From a bacterium (GTDB lineage Bacteria; UBP6; UBA1177), in the NCBI GenBank assembly GCA_017538365.1, contig JAFYIZ010000033.1:1-64000 (forward strand): a stretch of 64,000 bases of DNA, read 5' to 3'. A program made the position numbers and the translations under genes. The notes beneath the pieces were generated by a model, which was not told where the DNA came from, did no database searches, and saw only the letters and a list, made by a program, of their open reading frames with translations. Shown one piece after another: positions 35,340 through 43,204 of this stretch (within the stretch, counting starts at the first letter, position 1; each line of letters opens with the position of its first letter).

Positions 35340-35883
35340 ATTGTCGTGGTTGGCAATATATTTTGCTTCTTATTTCATAGTGTATTTCTTAATCCTTGTG
35401 GTTTTAATATATGAACATTGTACATCGAGTGATTATATAGAATATCTGCTTTCAAATAGTGTTGATTGGATTTGTATGATTCTTTTGCTGTTTTTATTGT
35501 TGTCGCTTGTTATTGCAAAAACAGTGAAAAATGCTGAAATGAATACACGAATAAAGGATGTCCCGCAAAAAAATATCACATTAGATGTTTGTCCATATTT
35601 CTTGCCGCAGGTTATAACTTGTGCAACCTTAATTTTTGCTGATTGGTGGATTTTAATTGATGTAGTGATATTTGTGACTTATGGGGTTTTTTTTGTTAAA
35701 TCAGAGAAGGTTTATACGGCTCTTTTGTTTGTAATACCGCTCGGAAATAAAATTTATCAATCTGGAGATAAAATAATAATAACACGATACTCTGAAGAGG
35801 AAATGCGAATGGTTTTGGAAGATAGCCCTGATGGAATTGAAGCAAGAATATTAACGAAAAATGTGTTTTATGTGAGAAAATAA
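35329..35883 (+). CDS. kwaA: KwaA-like four-helix membrane protein
   Basis: This encodes 184 residues from ATG 35329, with GAGGG upstream and an 11-base overlap with kwaB. Four hydrophobic segments (about 7-27, 43-64, 88-105, 107-125) are followed by a soluble C-terminal domain of about 60 residues (GNKIYQSGDKIIITRYSEEE). Size and topology match KwaA, the inner-membrane sensor of Kiwa. KwaA proteins are poorly conserved, so the assignment rests largely on the neighbouring DUF4868 gene. Confidence 0.68.
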   Translation: MLTKLSWLAIYFASYFIVYFLILVVLIYEHCTSSDYIEYLLSNSVDWICMILLLFLLLSLVIAKTVKNAEMNTRIKDVPQKNITLDVCPYFLPQVITCATLIFADWWILIDVVIFVTYGVFFVKSEKVYTALLFVIPLGNKIYQSGDKIIITRYSEEEMRMVLEDSPDGIEARILTKNVFYVRK

Positions 35884-35901
35884 AAACATAAGGAGAAAAA
35901 T

Positions 35902-36201
35902 ATGCCTGAATACACTACCGTTGCAACAATCACCAAAATTGAAAAAGCGAAGGTTTATATCAAGGGCTTTGGCAAATACCTTTACGAGGATTCCAATAAA
36001 AAACAGTGGAATATTTTGGAAGGTAATGGGGCCCCTAAATTGTTGCCAACAGATAGACTTCAAATGATTGACAAGGATTTGGTTGATAATTCTGTTGAAG
36101 TGCAACTCCTTGCACTATCAATGTTTCACAAGAAACCGCTGAAATTGACGATTGAAGAAGACGGCAAAAAATATTTTATTACTGCTGTCGAGGTCGAGTA
36201 A
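35902..36201 (+). CDS. Small protein coupled to the FRG gene, unknown
   Basis: This encodes 99 residues behind AAGGAGAAAAAT. I recognise no family. The N-terminal half is probably beta-rich (TTVATITKIEKAKVYIKGFG), followed by a short helix and a C-terminal strand pair (PLKLTIEEDGKKYFITAVEV), which could be a small barrel. Its stop overlaps the FRG start by one base (TAATG), so the two are coupled. A role as antitoxin, inhibitor or sensor for the FRG protein is possible but only inferred from the layout. Confidence 0.7.
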   Translation: MPEYTTVATITKIEKAKVYIKGFGKYLYEDSNKKQWNILEGNGAPKLLPTDRLQMIDKDLVDNSVEVQLLALSMFHKKPLKLTIEEDGKKYFITAVEVE

Positions 36202-37139
36202 TGACGGAATACCACGATATTTACTCTGTTGCCGATTACATTGAAGCGATAAAAAATTTCAAGCTTTACGGTGTTAATGGTTCACGCAGTAAAGGTGTCC
36301 GACTGTATTATCGTGGTGAACCGGCTGATTATGGAGAAACAGCGGGAACTCCTTCAATTGCTCGAGGCGGATGGTTGGAAGGCAACAGCGAATCAACTTT
36401 GTTCCGGGAATGCGAGCGCCTATTGCCGCGTGAATTCGCCAACTGCAAGACGACTTTCGAAAAATTGGTGCTTATGCAGCATTATCAGATCCGCACGCGC
36501 TTGCTGGATGTGTCATTTGGACCTTTGCAGGCTCTGTTTTTCGCGCTTTATATTGATCCAAAGAGCAAACAAGACGATTCTGGCGACAGTATAGTTCTGG
36601 TGTATGAAATCCCGGATGAAGCCATTTGTTCGTGGCATTCCGACAAGGTGAGCGTCATTTCAAACATCGCCGTTTACGCATACGATGATTTGGATATCTG
36701 GGATTTACCGTATAATGAAGAATCAACACAGTTGTTCGATAAAAAGGATTCTTTTAATGAAAATGAAAAAATACAGCAATTAGTTCATGAAATCAGGGCC
36801 GAAAAACCCTATTTCATAAACAGGATCATAAAAAGTCACATGGAATCTATTTACTGTGTGCATCCGTTACTGGATAACCCTCGTATCAGGGCACAACAAG
36901 GTGCTTTCCTTCTGTTCGGAATGAACGGTGACAAACATCACCTTGCGACACTTGAATCAAACAAGGGTCTGAAAATCAGCATGGCTAGAATCCGCATTCC
37001 GCAAGGAGCTAAACCCAGGATCCGTGAAGAATTGGAACTGCTCAGCCAAACGGTAGACACTGTTTATCCTGACTGGCAGGGTGTTTCTGATTATTTTGAA
37101 CATTTTTACGGGAAAACAGCGGAAGAGTTTTATAAATAA
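36201..37139 (+). CDS. FRG-domain protein, putative defence effector
   Basis: This encodes 312 residues. The FRG domain spans about 30-150: RLYYRGEPADYGE with the conserved Arg-Gly, PSIARGG, ECERLLPREF, and LMQHYQIRTRLLDVSFGPLQALFFAL, the strongest family motif (QHY-x-PTRLLD type, here IRTRLLD). The C-terminal part includes RIRAQQGAFLLFG, also typical. FRG proteins are frequent in phage-defence islands, and as I recall the fold may relate to ADP-ribosyltransferases. Its exact biochemistry is uncertain. It is preceded by the coupled small protein and followed by a remnant gene and a new promoter. Confidence 0.85.
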   Translation: MTEYHDIYSVADYIEAIKNFKLYGVNGSRSKGVRLYYRGEPADYGETAGTPSIARGGWLEGNSESTLFRECERLLPREFANCKTTFEKLVLMQHYQIRTRLLDVSFGPLQALFFALYIDPKSKQDDSGDSIVLVYEIPDEAICSWHSDKVSVISNIAVYAYDDLDIWDLPYNEESTQLFDKKDSFNENEKIQQLVHEIRAEKPYFINRIIKSHMESIYCVHPLLDNPRIRAQQGAFLLFGMNGDKHHLATLESNKGLKISMARIRIPQGAKPRIREELELLSQTVDTVYPDWQGVSDYFEHFYGKTAEEFYK

Positions 37140-37155
37140 TAGGCAGAGAAAATAA

Positions 37156-37266
37156 ATGAATTCAAAACAAAGAAGCATAATTTTAGATTTTCTTAAAGGC
37201 CTGGCTATTGTCGCTGATCCCTTGAAAATTTCAGATATTTCACTAAAATCTTTCCCCGCCTTATAG
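37156..37266 (+). pseudogene. Remnant of an acyltransferase-3 gene start
   Basis: A 36-codon frame begins MNSKQRSIILDFLKGLAIVA, which is like the N-terminus of membrane acyltransferase-3 proteins that O-acetylate surface glycans. The similarity ends there and the frame stops at 37264. The downstream part contains the promoter of the next operon. This suggests that a glycan-locus acyltransferase was cut when the downstream defence module was inserted. It rests on about 19 residues. Confidence 0.5.
37222..37249 (+). promoter_or_regulatory. Promoter of the AAA/DUF3226 pair
   Basis: TTGAAA (37222-37227), a 16-bp spacer and TAAAAT (37244-37249). The ATPase start is 40 bases downstream. It lies within the acyltransferase remnant. 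Confidence 0.55.
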
Positions 37267-37288
37267 GCTGTTATATGGAGGTGTTCCT

Positions 37289-38371
37289 ATGTTGGAAAGT
37301 ATTAAGTTCCAAAATTTCCGCGGTTTTAAAGATTTGGATTTGTCCGGTCTTTCGCAAATTACATTGTTAACCGGAAAGAACAGTGCGGGAAAGAGTTCTG
37401 TTCTTGAAGGGATTTTTCTGTTGATGGGATATGCTTTGCCGGATAATCTTGAGAAAATAAGGATGCTTCGCGGTTTGCCGGCGGCTTCTGATATAACACA
37501 GTTGTGGGAGTCATTGTTTTATAAGTTCGACACGTCGAAAGCGATTGAAATATCTGCGAAGTGCCAGGGTAAGCACTTGGATCTCAAATACGAGAGGGAC
37601 GATGCCTTCTCAACTTTGGATACAAATCAAAATGTTCTAAATACTTTTGTTGTGTTCAGCAGTTCTGCAGCATCATATTATACTCTCCACTATAGTTTTA
37701 CGGCTGATGAAGCGGCTCAAAATGGTCATTTGTTCCTTAATCCTGCCATAGGTCCCAACGGTGCTCTGGCGATGACGAGAAAAAATAACAAGGTGGGTTT
37801 TGAGACTCCGAATACGCAAATTGTAAAATTCGTTTCTGTCGGAAGGATGGATGATCTTGAACTTGCAGGATGGCTGGGGACTCTTAACTTAAGGGGAGAT
37901 CATCAGCTGATTGTTGATGCTCTCAAAATCATAGATCCGGATATTGTTGATATCCAGACAGTGGTTCAACAGAGGTACACCCAGCTTTATCTCATAACAA
38001 AAGACTCGTCGATTCCTTTAAAACTTGCAGGAGACGGTATTTGCAAGCTTCTCTACTGTGTGCTGTATGTTTTATGCAACCAAAATTCAATTGTTCTGAT
38101 CGATGAGATAGAAAACGGATTTCATTATTCCATGCAGGAATCTTTCTGGAATACTCTTGCGAAAGCGGCTAAGAAAAGCAATACGCAGATTATCGCAACA
38201 ACTCACAGCTACGAGTGCATAAAACATGCTGTTGACGGTATCGCCAATGCCGGAATGCAGGACAAATTCAGTCTTCACCGGATTGACAGAATCGGTGAGG
38301 AGAACAGAGCTACTCAATATTCAGGAGAACTTGTGAAAGATGCTGTGGATTCTTTGATGGAGGTCAGGTAA
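37289..38371 (+). CDS. RecF/OLD-like AAA ATPase of a two-gene defence module
   Basis: This encodes 360 residues. FQNFRGFKDLDL, then Walker A GKNSAGKSS near 30-38, are typical of SMC/RecF-type AAA_15/AAA_21 ATPases. Near the C-terminus are LAGDGICKLL (signature-like), Walker B IVLIDEIENGFHY and ATTHSYECI with the switch His. No TOPRIM domain is present in this protein; the TOPRIM-like DUF3226 protein follows with a TAATG overlap. The pair resembles a split OLD nuclease, analogous to PARIS (ATPase plus DUF4435). A GGAGG site lies upstream of ATG. Confidence 0.85.
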   Translation: MLESIKFQNFRGFKDLDLSGLSQITLLTGKNSAGKSSVLEGIFLLMGYALPDNLEKIRMLRGLPAASDITQLWESLFYKFDTSKAIEISAKCQGKHLDLKYERDDAFSTLDTNQNVLNTFVVFSSSAASYYTLHYSFTADEAAQNGHLFLNPAIGPNGALAMTRKNNKVGFETPNTQIVKFVSVGRMDDLELAGWLGTLNLRGDHQLIVDALKIIDPDIVDIQTVVQQRYTQLYLITKDSSIPLKLAGDGICKLLYCVLYVLCNQNSIVLIDEIENGFHYSMQESFWNTLAKAAKKSNTQIIATTHSYECIKHAVDGIANAGMQDKFSLHRIDRIGEENRATQYSGELVKDAVDSLMEVR

Positions 38372-39039
38372 TGGCAGACAGAGAAAACAAATCTATTGTA
38401 AAAGGGATGCAGCACCTGATTTTGTGTGAAGGGAAAGATGCACAGCTTTTCATGATTTATTATCTGAACAGTAAAGCTTTAGCGGATAATAAACAATATT
38501 CGGAAGTAGTTCAGGTTGAAGATTTCGGCGGTAATGAACAATTGAGTTCGGCGCTAAAATTGTGGTCAAAGGATCCAAATTTTCAAAATCTGAAATCGCT
38601 TGTCGTTCTTCGAGATTCTGAAACAGATGCTCAAGGTGCCGTAGACAGTATTAAGACTGCTTTTAAGAAGGCAGAATTGCCGGTTCCGTCATGCCCCCAT
38701 CAATTTGAAACTGACGGCACTTTGAAGACAGGTTTTCTTTTGTTTCCGGAATGTTCTTCTGATCTTAAAAACGGGACCCTTGAAGATTTATGTCTTTCTG
38801 TTTTAGAGGAAAGCGGAGTAACCGGAATAAGCGAAATCGATAGTTTTCTTTCAGATTTGGAAAAGCGTGAGATCAGAATTTTTCCACGTCGTTTTAAAAC
38901 GCGGTTGCACACATATTTTTCCATAACGGATGATTTTGTGTCACTCAAAATAGGAGAAGCCGCTAAAGCTGGAGCATTTGATTGGAATAGTCCTAAGCTT
39001 GATCAAATTAAGAGTTTCTTGGAAGAGATGATAAGGTAA
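38371..39039 (+). CDS. DUF3226-like (TOPRIM-fold) partner of the ATPase
   Basis: This encodes 222 residues. HLILCEGKDAQLF near 12-24 supplies the TOPRIM Glu, and SLVVLRDSETDAQGA near 80-94 supplies the Asp pair, as in DUF3226. The C-terminal half is helical. TOPRIM domains in such pairs cut nucleic acid when the ATPase partner senses phage. It overlaps the ATPase stop by one base, so the proteins are probably made in fixed ratio. DUF3226 assignment is by motif and length, not by search. Confidence 0.75.
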   Translation: MADRENKSIVKGMQHLILCEGKDAQLFMIYYLNSKALADNKQYSEVVQVEDFGGNEQLSSALKLWSKDPNFQNLKSLVVLRDSETDAQGAVDSIKTAFKKAELPVPSCPHQFETDGTLKTGFLLFPECSSDLKNGTLEDLCLSVLEESGVTGISEIDSFLSDLEKREIRIFPRRFKTRLHTYFSITDDFVSLKIGEAAKAGAFDWNSPKLDQIKSFLEEMIR

Positions 39040-39126
39040 CTCAAAGTATACTTCCCTCAGGAAAACCTAACACTTTCAATTCTCCAAATCCTGAAAATCG
39101 GTGAGGTTTTGCCCTTGTTTTTCAAA

Positions 39127-39147
39127 TTTTGTGCAAAAAGCACAAAA
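39127..39147. other. Inverted repeat downstream of the DUF3226 gene
   Basis: TTTTGTGC, a five-A loop and GCACAAAA form a perfect 8-bp stem. There is no T-run after it on the plus strand, so it is a poor terminator; it could be an operator. Confidence 0.4.
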
Positions 39148-39161
39148 CAAATGCCTCTTAA

Positions 39162-39176
39162 GGAACATTTTGTTCC
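39162..39176. promoter_or_regulatory. Perfect inverted repeat upstream of the AbiL-like promoter
   Basis: GGAACA, three T and TGTTCC make a 15-bp palindrome that ends 16 bases before the -35. The position suits a regulator-binding site. No regulator gene is adjacent, so autoregulation by the AbiL-like proteins or a host factor is conceivable. Confidence 0.4.
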
Positions 39177-39192
39177 GAAAATAAGTTTTGTC

Positions 39193-39220
39193 TTGACATT
39201 TTTGCAAAAGATCGTATGAT
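39193..39220 (+). promoter_or_regulatory. Promoter of the AbiL-like operon
   Basis: Consensus TTGACA (39193-39198), 16-bp spacer and TATGAT (39215-39220), followed by GTGGCGTTTTGTTTGG. Because the -10 overlaps an upstream ATG at 39216, the coding start must be further down. Confidence 0.75.
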
Positions 39221-39248
39221 GTGGCGTTTTGTTTGGAGGATTGTGAAG

Positions 39249-40646
39249 ATGAAAGATGCAACAGTAAGATTGGAAGGTATAGAAATCAGGAATTTCAAAA
39301 ATGTTTGCTATGGCAAGCTGAATTTTGAAAATTCAAGGACATATTCTGATGCGAGCATTTTGGGTTTATATGGTCAAAATGGTTCAGGTAAAACAGCTTT
39401 GATCGATGCAATTGCACTTCTTAAATTTGCTCTTGCCGGTCAGGAAGTTCCGCTCCAGTTCGCCGATTATATCAATATCGATGCTTCTTTTGCTAACTTG
39501 AAATACTTCTTTAAGGTCAGGAATCTTGAAATAGAAGCGGAATATAATGTTGTTTACGAATTCAATATCCGTAAAGAAATAAGTGAATCTTCCCAGAAAT
39601 ACAAGGCAGTTATATTTGATGAGGTGCTTTCATATTCGTATGAATCAAAAGATGAAAAATTAAAACTTCAATCTCTCATAGATACATGCACTGACGATGT
39701 TTTTGTTCCTGTCAGCAAATACAACGAGCTTGTCGGAAGCTGCAAGGATAGTAAAACAACTTTGATCGCGCATAAAAAATTTGCACTTATTTCTTCAAAA
39801 TCTTTCGTGTTCTCAAGCGAATTGCTTGATGTTATTCGCGTGAACTGCAAAGAAGCGCGTCATCTTTTCCTGATCAAAAGCTTGGTTTTGTATGGTAATT
39901 TCGAGCTTTTTGTAATCAATACGGCAAATTCAGGGATGATTACTGTCAACGGACTTCCGTTGAATTTTAAATATGAAGAAAAGGGAGAAATATCAATAGG
40001 AAATTTCATAATAAATTTGAACGAGCCGACATTTTTTTCTGAAAAAGAGCTTGATGTCGCAAAGAAAGTCATAAAGAATATGAATATTGTCCTTGCCAAA
40101 CTTGTGCCTGGATTGACGATCGGTGTCAGGGAACTCGGCACAGAACTCGCGGAAGATGCGTCTAAAAAAGTCAAGATCCAGCTGGTCTCAATGAAAAATG
40201 ATAAAGACATTCCTTTAAAATACGAATCCGAAGGAATTAAAAAAATAATTTCCGTCCTGCAGCTTCTGATCCTTGTTTACAATAATCCTTCGACTACTGT
40301 CGCGATCGATGAGTTGGATTCAGGGATCTTCGAATATCTTTTGGGTGAACTCCTTAGAATTATTTCAAAAAAAGGTGTGGGGCAGTTGATTTTCACTTCA
40401 CACAATCTTCGTCCGCTGGAAACGATTGATCGCGGCTTCATTGCTTTCACAACAACAGATCCAAAAGAACGTTATATTCGTCTTGCAAACATTAAAACCA
40501 ACAACAATTTACGTGATTTTTACTATCGCGATATTGTTCTTGGCGAGCAGAGAAAACCCGTTTATGATTCCACTAACAATTATGAAATTGATTTAGCATT
40601 CATGGAAGCAGGAGAAACATCTATAGAAACTGGAGATAACAAGTGA
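39249..40646 (+). CDS. AbiLi-like AAA ATPase
   Basis: This encodes 465 residues from ATG 39249, behind TTGGAGG; GTG 39243 is an alternative. EIRNFKNVCYG leads to Walker A LYGQNGSGKTALIDAI near 42-57. The central third is specific to this family. KYESEGIKKIISVLQLL is signature-like, and Walker B is VAIDELDSG, with TSHNLRPLE following. AAA ATPases of this type paired with a small TOPRIM-like protein form AbiL-like and RloA/RloB-like abortive-infection systems. The next gene starts at its stop (GTGA overlap). No DNA-binding domain is obvious. Confidence 0.8.
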   Translation: MKDATVRLEGIEIRNFKNVCYGKLNFENSRTYSDASILGLYGQNGSGKTALIDAIALLKFALAGQEVPLQFADYINIDASFANLKYFFKVRNLEIEAEYNVVYEFNIRKEISESSQKYKAVIFDEVLSYSYESKDEKLKLQSLIDTCTDDVFVPVSKYNELVGSCKDSKTTLIAHKKFALISSKSFVFSSELLDVIRVNCKEARHLFLIKSLVLYGNFELFVINTANSGMITVNGLPLNFKYEEKGEISIGNFIINLNEPTFFSEKELDVAKKVIKNMNIVLAKLVPGLTIGVRELGTELAEDASKKVKIQLVSMKNDKDIPLKYESEGIKKIISVLQLLILVYNNPSTTVAIDELDSGIFEYLLGELLRIISKKGVGQLIFTSHNLRPLETIDRGFIAFTTTDPKERYIRLANIKTNNNLRDFYYRDIVLGEQRKPVYDSTNNYEIDLAFMEAGETSIETGDNK

Positions 40647-41346
40647 CTCGTAAGAAAATAATTTTTGTCATTGTTGAAGGCTCTTCGGACGAAACAGCCC
40701 TTGGTGCTATTTTACAAAACATCTTTGATGTCAATCAAGTACATATTGAAGTTGTTCACGGCGATATTACAACGCAAAACGGGGTCATGCCGCATAATAT
40801 TCTGTCAAAAATAGGAGACATGGTAGCCGAATACATCAAGCAAAACAGATATCTTAAGAAATCTGACTTCGAAAGGATTATTCATATCGTCGATATGGAC
40901 GGAGCATATATTCCGAATGAAAATATTATTGAAGATGCCGACTTAGAAAAAACATCCTACTCTCTGAAAAACATAACTACAAACAATAAGTCGCATATTG
41001 TTGAGAGAAATAAGCAGAAAACTGCAAATATCAATAAGATATGTTCTTGCCATGAAATTAGGAAGAAGGAGATGATTCCTTATAAAGTTTTTTACATGTC
41101 TTGCAATCTTGATTTGATCATGTTCTACATGACAAAATCAACAGCACTGATGCTGAGAAAAAGCTGGATTCCAGAAAATTTGCGAAACAATACAAAGAAA
41201 ATATTCATGAATTTCTTTCATTTATTTCTGACTCAGATTTTTCTGTGAAGATGTCTTACGAAGAATCGTGGAAGTTTATCAAGCAGGGATTGCACTCGCT
41301 TGAACGGCATACAAATTTCGGTATTTGCTTTGAAAAGAATCTTTAA
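40643..41346 (+). pseudogene. AbiLii-like TOPRIM-type partner, disrupted by a 5-bp duplication
   Basis: GTG 40643 overlaps the ATPase stop. IIFVIVEGSSDETALG gives the TOPRIM-like Glu, and IIHIVDMDGAYIP the Asp pair, as in AbiLii/RloB-like proteins. The frame reads well up to SCNLD, then diverges and ends at 41248. Removing one unit of the exact tandem duplication TTGAT-TTGAT at 41109-41118 restores DHVLHDKINS..., which runs on to a stop at 41346 and gives about 232 residues ending SLERHTNFGICFEKNL. The effector is therefore probably inactive in this sequence, or switchable, or the duplication is an assembly error. A further short frame (41354-41428, FPEEVIYKNFKELLEVQENW...) follows and is unassigned. 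Confidence 0.75.
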
Positions 41347-41461
41347 TTTTTTTCCAGAAGAAGTTATCTACAAAAATTTCAAAGAGCTCCTTGAAGTACA
41401 AGAAAACTGGACAGAGGTTGAAGTGTAAATAGATTAACCTTTGTTTTAGGAGAATCACTAT

Positions 41462-41558
41462 GAGGAGTATAATGGCCAAACATTTTTGGACAGAAGAATC
41501 CTCTCGCAATTCCCAAAAATTTAAGTATTATAACGTGTTTTTGACGGAGGAAAAATGA
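41462..41558 (+). other. Short ORF or leader before the UDP-sugar dehydrogenase gene
   Basis: AGGAG at 41448-41452 precedes an ATG opening a 32-codon frame (MRSIMAKHFWTEESS...) whose TGA overlaps the next ATG (ATGA at 41555). TATAAT at 41468-41473 lies inside it, so it may instead be a promoter region. It may be a leader peptide, a gene remnant or chance. The rest of 41347-41554 shows only the unassigned short frame mentioned with the AbiLii-like gene. Confidence 0.3.
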
Positions 41559-42796
41559 GAGATTTTAAAGATCTGAAAATCGCGGTTGCCGGTACTGGTT
41601 ATGTTGGTTTATCGCTGGCTGTTCTGCTTTCGCAGCATCACGATGTGACGGCGGTTGATATCATCCCGGAAAAGGTGAAACTTCTGAATGAGAAAAAATC
41701 ACCGATCCAGGATGAATACATCGAAAAATATCTGGCTGAAAAAAATTTGAAACTCAAAGCGACGACCGACGGAAAAAGCGCTTATGCGGATGTCGACTTT
41801 GTTATAATCGCGGCTCCGACGAACTACGACCCGCAGAAAAATTTCTTTGATACGAGTGCGGTGGAAGCGGTGATCGACCTCGTGATGAGTGTCAACAAGA
41901 ACGCGGTCATGGTGATCAAATCTACGATCCCTGTCGGTTTCACGAGGCATATCCGTGAAAAGAAAAACTGCGACAAAATAATGTTCAGCCCTGAATTTCT
42001 GCGTGAGTCGAAGGCACTTTACGACAACCTCTATCCGAGCCGTATCATTGCAGGGTGCGACGAGGGAACGCGCGAGGCGGCTGAGGTCTTTGTTAAACTT
42101 TTGCAGGAAGGAGCTGAAAAGAAAGATGTTCCGACTCTTTTCATGGATTTCACTGAGGCTGAGGCTGTCAAACTGTTCGCAAATACATACCTTGCGCTGC
42201 GTGTCAGCTACTTTAACGAGCTTGATACTTACGCCGAAATGAAAGGCCTCAACACGGCGAACATCATCAAAGGAGTCTGCTTAGACCCGAGAATAGGAGA
42301 TCAGTACAACAATCCTTCGTTCGGATACGGCGGCTACTGCCTTCCGAAAGACACAAAACAGCTGCTTGCAAACTATGCCGATGTGCCTGAGAACCTGATC
42401 CAGGCGATAGTTGAGAGCAACCGCACGAGAAAAGATTTCATCTCCGATAGAGTCCTTGCAAAAGCGGGATATTACACGGGGTCATCGATGTGGAACGCGG
42501 CAAAGGAGCGCCCGATCACGATAGGAGTTTACCGCCTCACGATGAAAAGTAACAGCGACAACTTCCGCCAGAGCTCGATCCAAGGCGTTATGAAACGCAT
42601 CAAGGCAAAAGGGGCGACAGTCATCGTCTATGAGCCTGCACTTGCCGACGGCACGACATTCTTCGGCTCCCTCGTCGTCAACGACATCGACCGCTTCAAA
42701 ACAAGCTGCGACGCAATCATCGCAAACAGATACGACAAGATCCTCGATGATGTCAAAGACAAAGTCTACACAAGGGATTTTTTCGGGAGGGATTAG
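41555..42796 (+). CDS. ugd: UDP-sugar 6-dehydrogenase, Ugd-like
   Basis: This encodes 413 residues. [15 protein letters not shown] near 11-25 binds [35 protein letters not shown] and [14 protein letters not shown] (catalytic Cys near 257) are hallmark segments of UDP-glucose 6-dehydrogenase. The product would be UDP-glucuronate, or another UDP-uronate, for the polysaccharide. GC is higher than in the defence island and like that of capEFG. ACGGAGGAAAAA precedes ATG. It is the last gene of the polysaccharide locus before repeat copy D. Confidence 0.92.
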   Translation: MRDFKDLKIAVAGTGYVGLSLAVLLSQHHDVTAVDIIPEKVKLLNEKKSPIQDEYIEKYLAEKNLKLKATTDGKSAYADVDFVIIAAPTNYDPQKNFFDTSAVEAVIDLVMSVNKNAVMVIKSTIPVGFTRHIREKKNCDKIMFSPEFLRESKALYDNLYPSRIIAGCDEGTREAAEVFVKLLQEGAEKKDVPTLFMDFTEAEAVKLFANTYLALRVSYFNELDTYAEMKGLNTANIIKGVCLDPRIGDQYNNPSFGYGGYCLPKDTKQLLANYADVPENLIQAIVESNRTRKDFISDRVLAKAGYYTGSSMWNAAKERPITIGVYRLTMKSNSDNFRQSSIQGVMKRIKAKGATVIVYEPALADGTTFFGSLVVNDIDRFKTSCDAIIANRYDKILDDVKDKVYTRDFFGRD

Positions 42797-42805
42797 ACCG
42801 GACCT

Positions 42806-42898
42806 CGTCATCTTGAACGAACGTGAAAGATTTCCCGTCATGTTGGAGGCTTACCGAAACATCTATTTGAGATTCTTCGCTACGTTCAGAATGACGGG
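42806..42898 (-). repeat. Palindromic dispersed repeat, copy D
   Basis: CGTCATCTTGAAC...CAGAATGACGGGG, in the same orientation as copy A at 6762 and the reverse complement of the cores of B and C. It begins 9 bases after the ugd stop. With copy A it forms direct repeats around the whole polysaccharide-defence locus. Confidence 0.8.
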
Positions 42899-42933
42899 GA
42901 GACCTCCCCAGCGCGTCATCTTATTCCGATTCC

Positions 42934-42961
42934 TTGACAGAAAAACGGGAGTTACTAAAAT
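42934..42961 (+). promoter_or_regulatory. Promoter upstream of the 69-residue gene
   Basis: TTGACA (42934-42939), 16-bp spacer, TAAAAT (42956-42961), then CTTTCGTC and a six-T tract. It marks a new transcript after the polysaccharide locus. Confidence 0.7.
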
Positions 42962-42986
42962 CTTTCGTCTTTTTTAGGAGGTCGGA

Positions 42987-43196
42987 ATGTCTATCAGCAA
43001 AGTCGGTGACGATTTGAAGCAAATGCTTTTTCTCGTCCATTTCAAAGACGGATATGTGAAACCCGTTATCGCTTCCACTCAGGCTCAGGTGCGTGAAATC
43101 ATAGCCGCAGAGGGCGAAAGAAAGGTCGAAGATATAGACAAAATCGTTCTGGAACAGAATTATTATCCCCAGAACGAAGATTATTACGATATTTAG
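42987..43196 (+). CDS. Small protein of unknown function
   Basis: This encodes 69 residues behind TTAGGAGGTCGGA. The sequence is acidic and soluble (FLVHFKDGYVKPVIASTQAQVREIIAAEG). This pattern of strands followed by a helix suggests a small alpha/beta protein. I recognise no family. It follows a strong promoter and is 8 bases before the lipoprotein gene, so the two and the MORN gene may be cotranscribed. Confidence 0.7.
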   Translation: MSISKVGDDLKQMLFLVHFKDGYVKPVIASTQAQVREIIAAEGERKVEDIDKIVLEQNYYPQNEDYYDI

Positions 43197-43204
43197 GAGG
43201 AACC

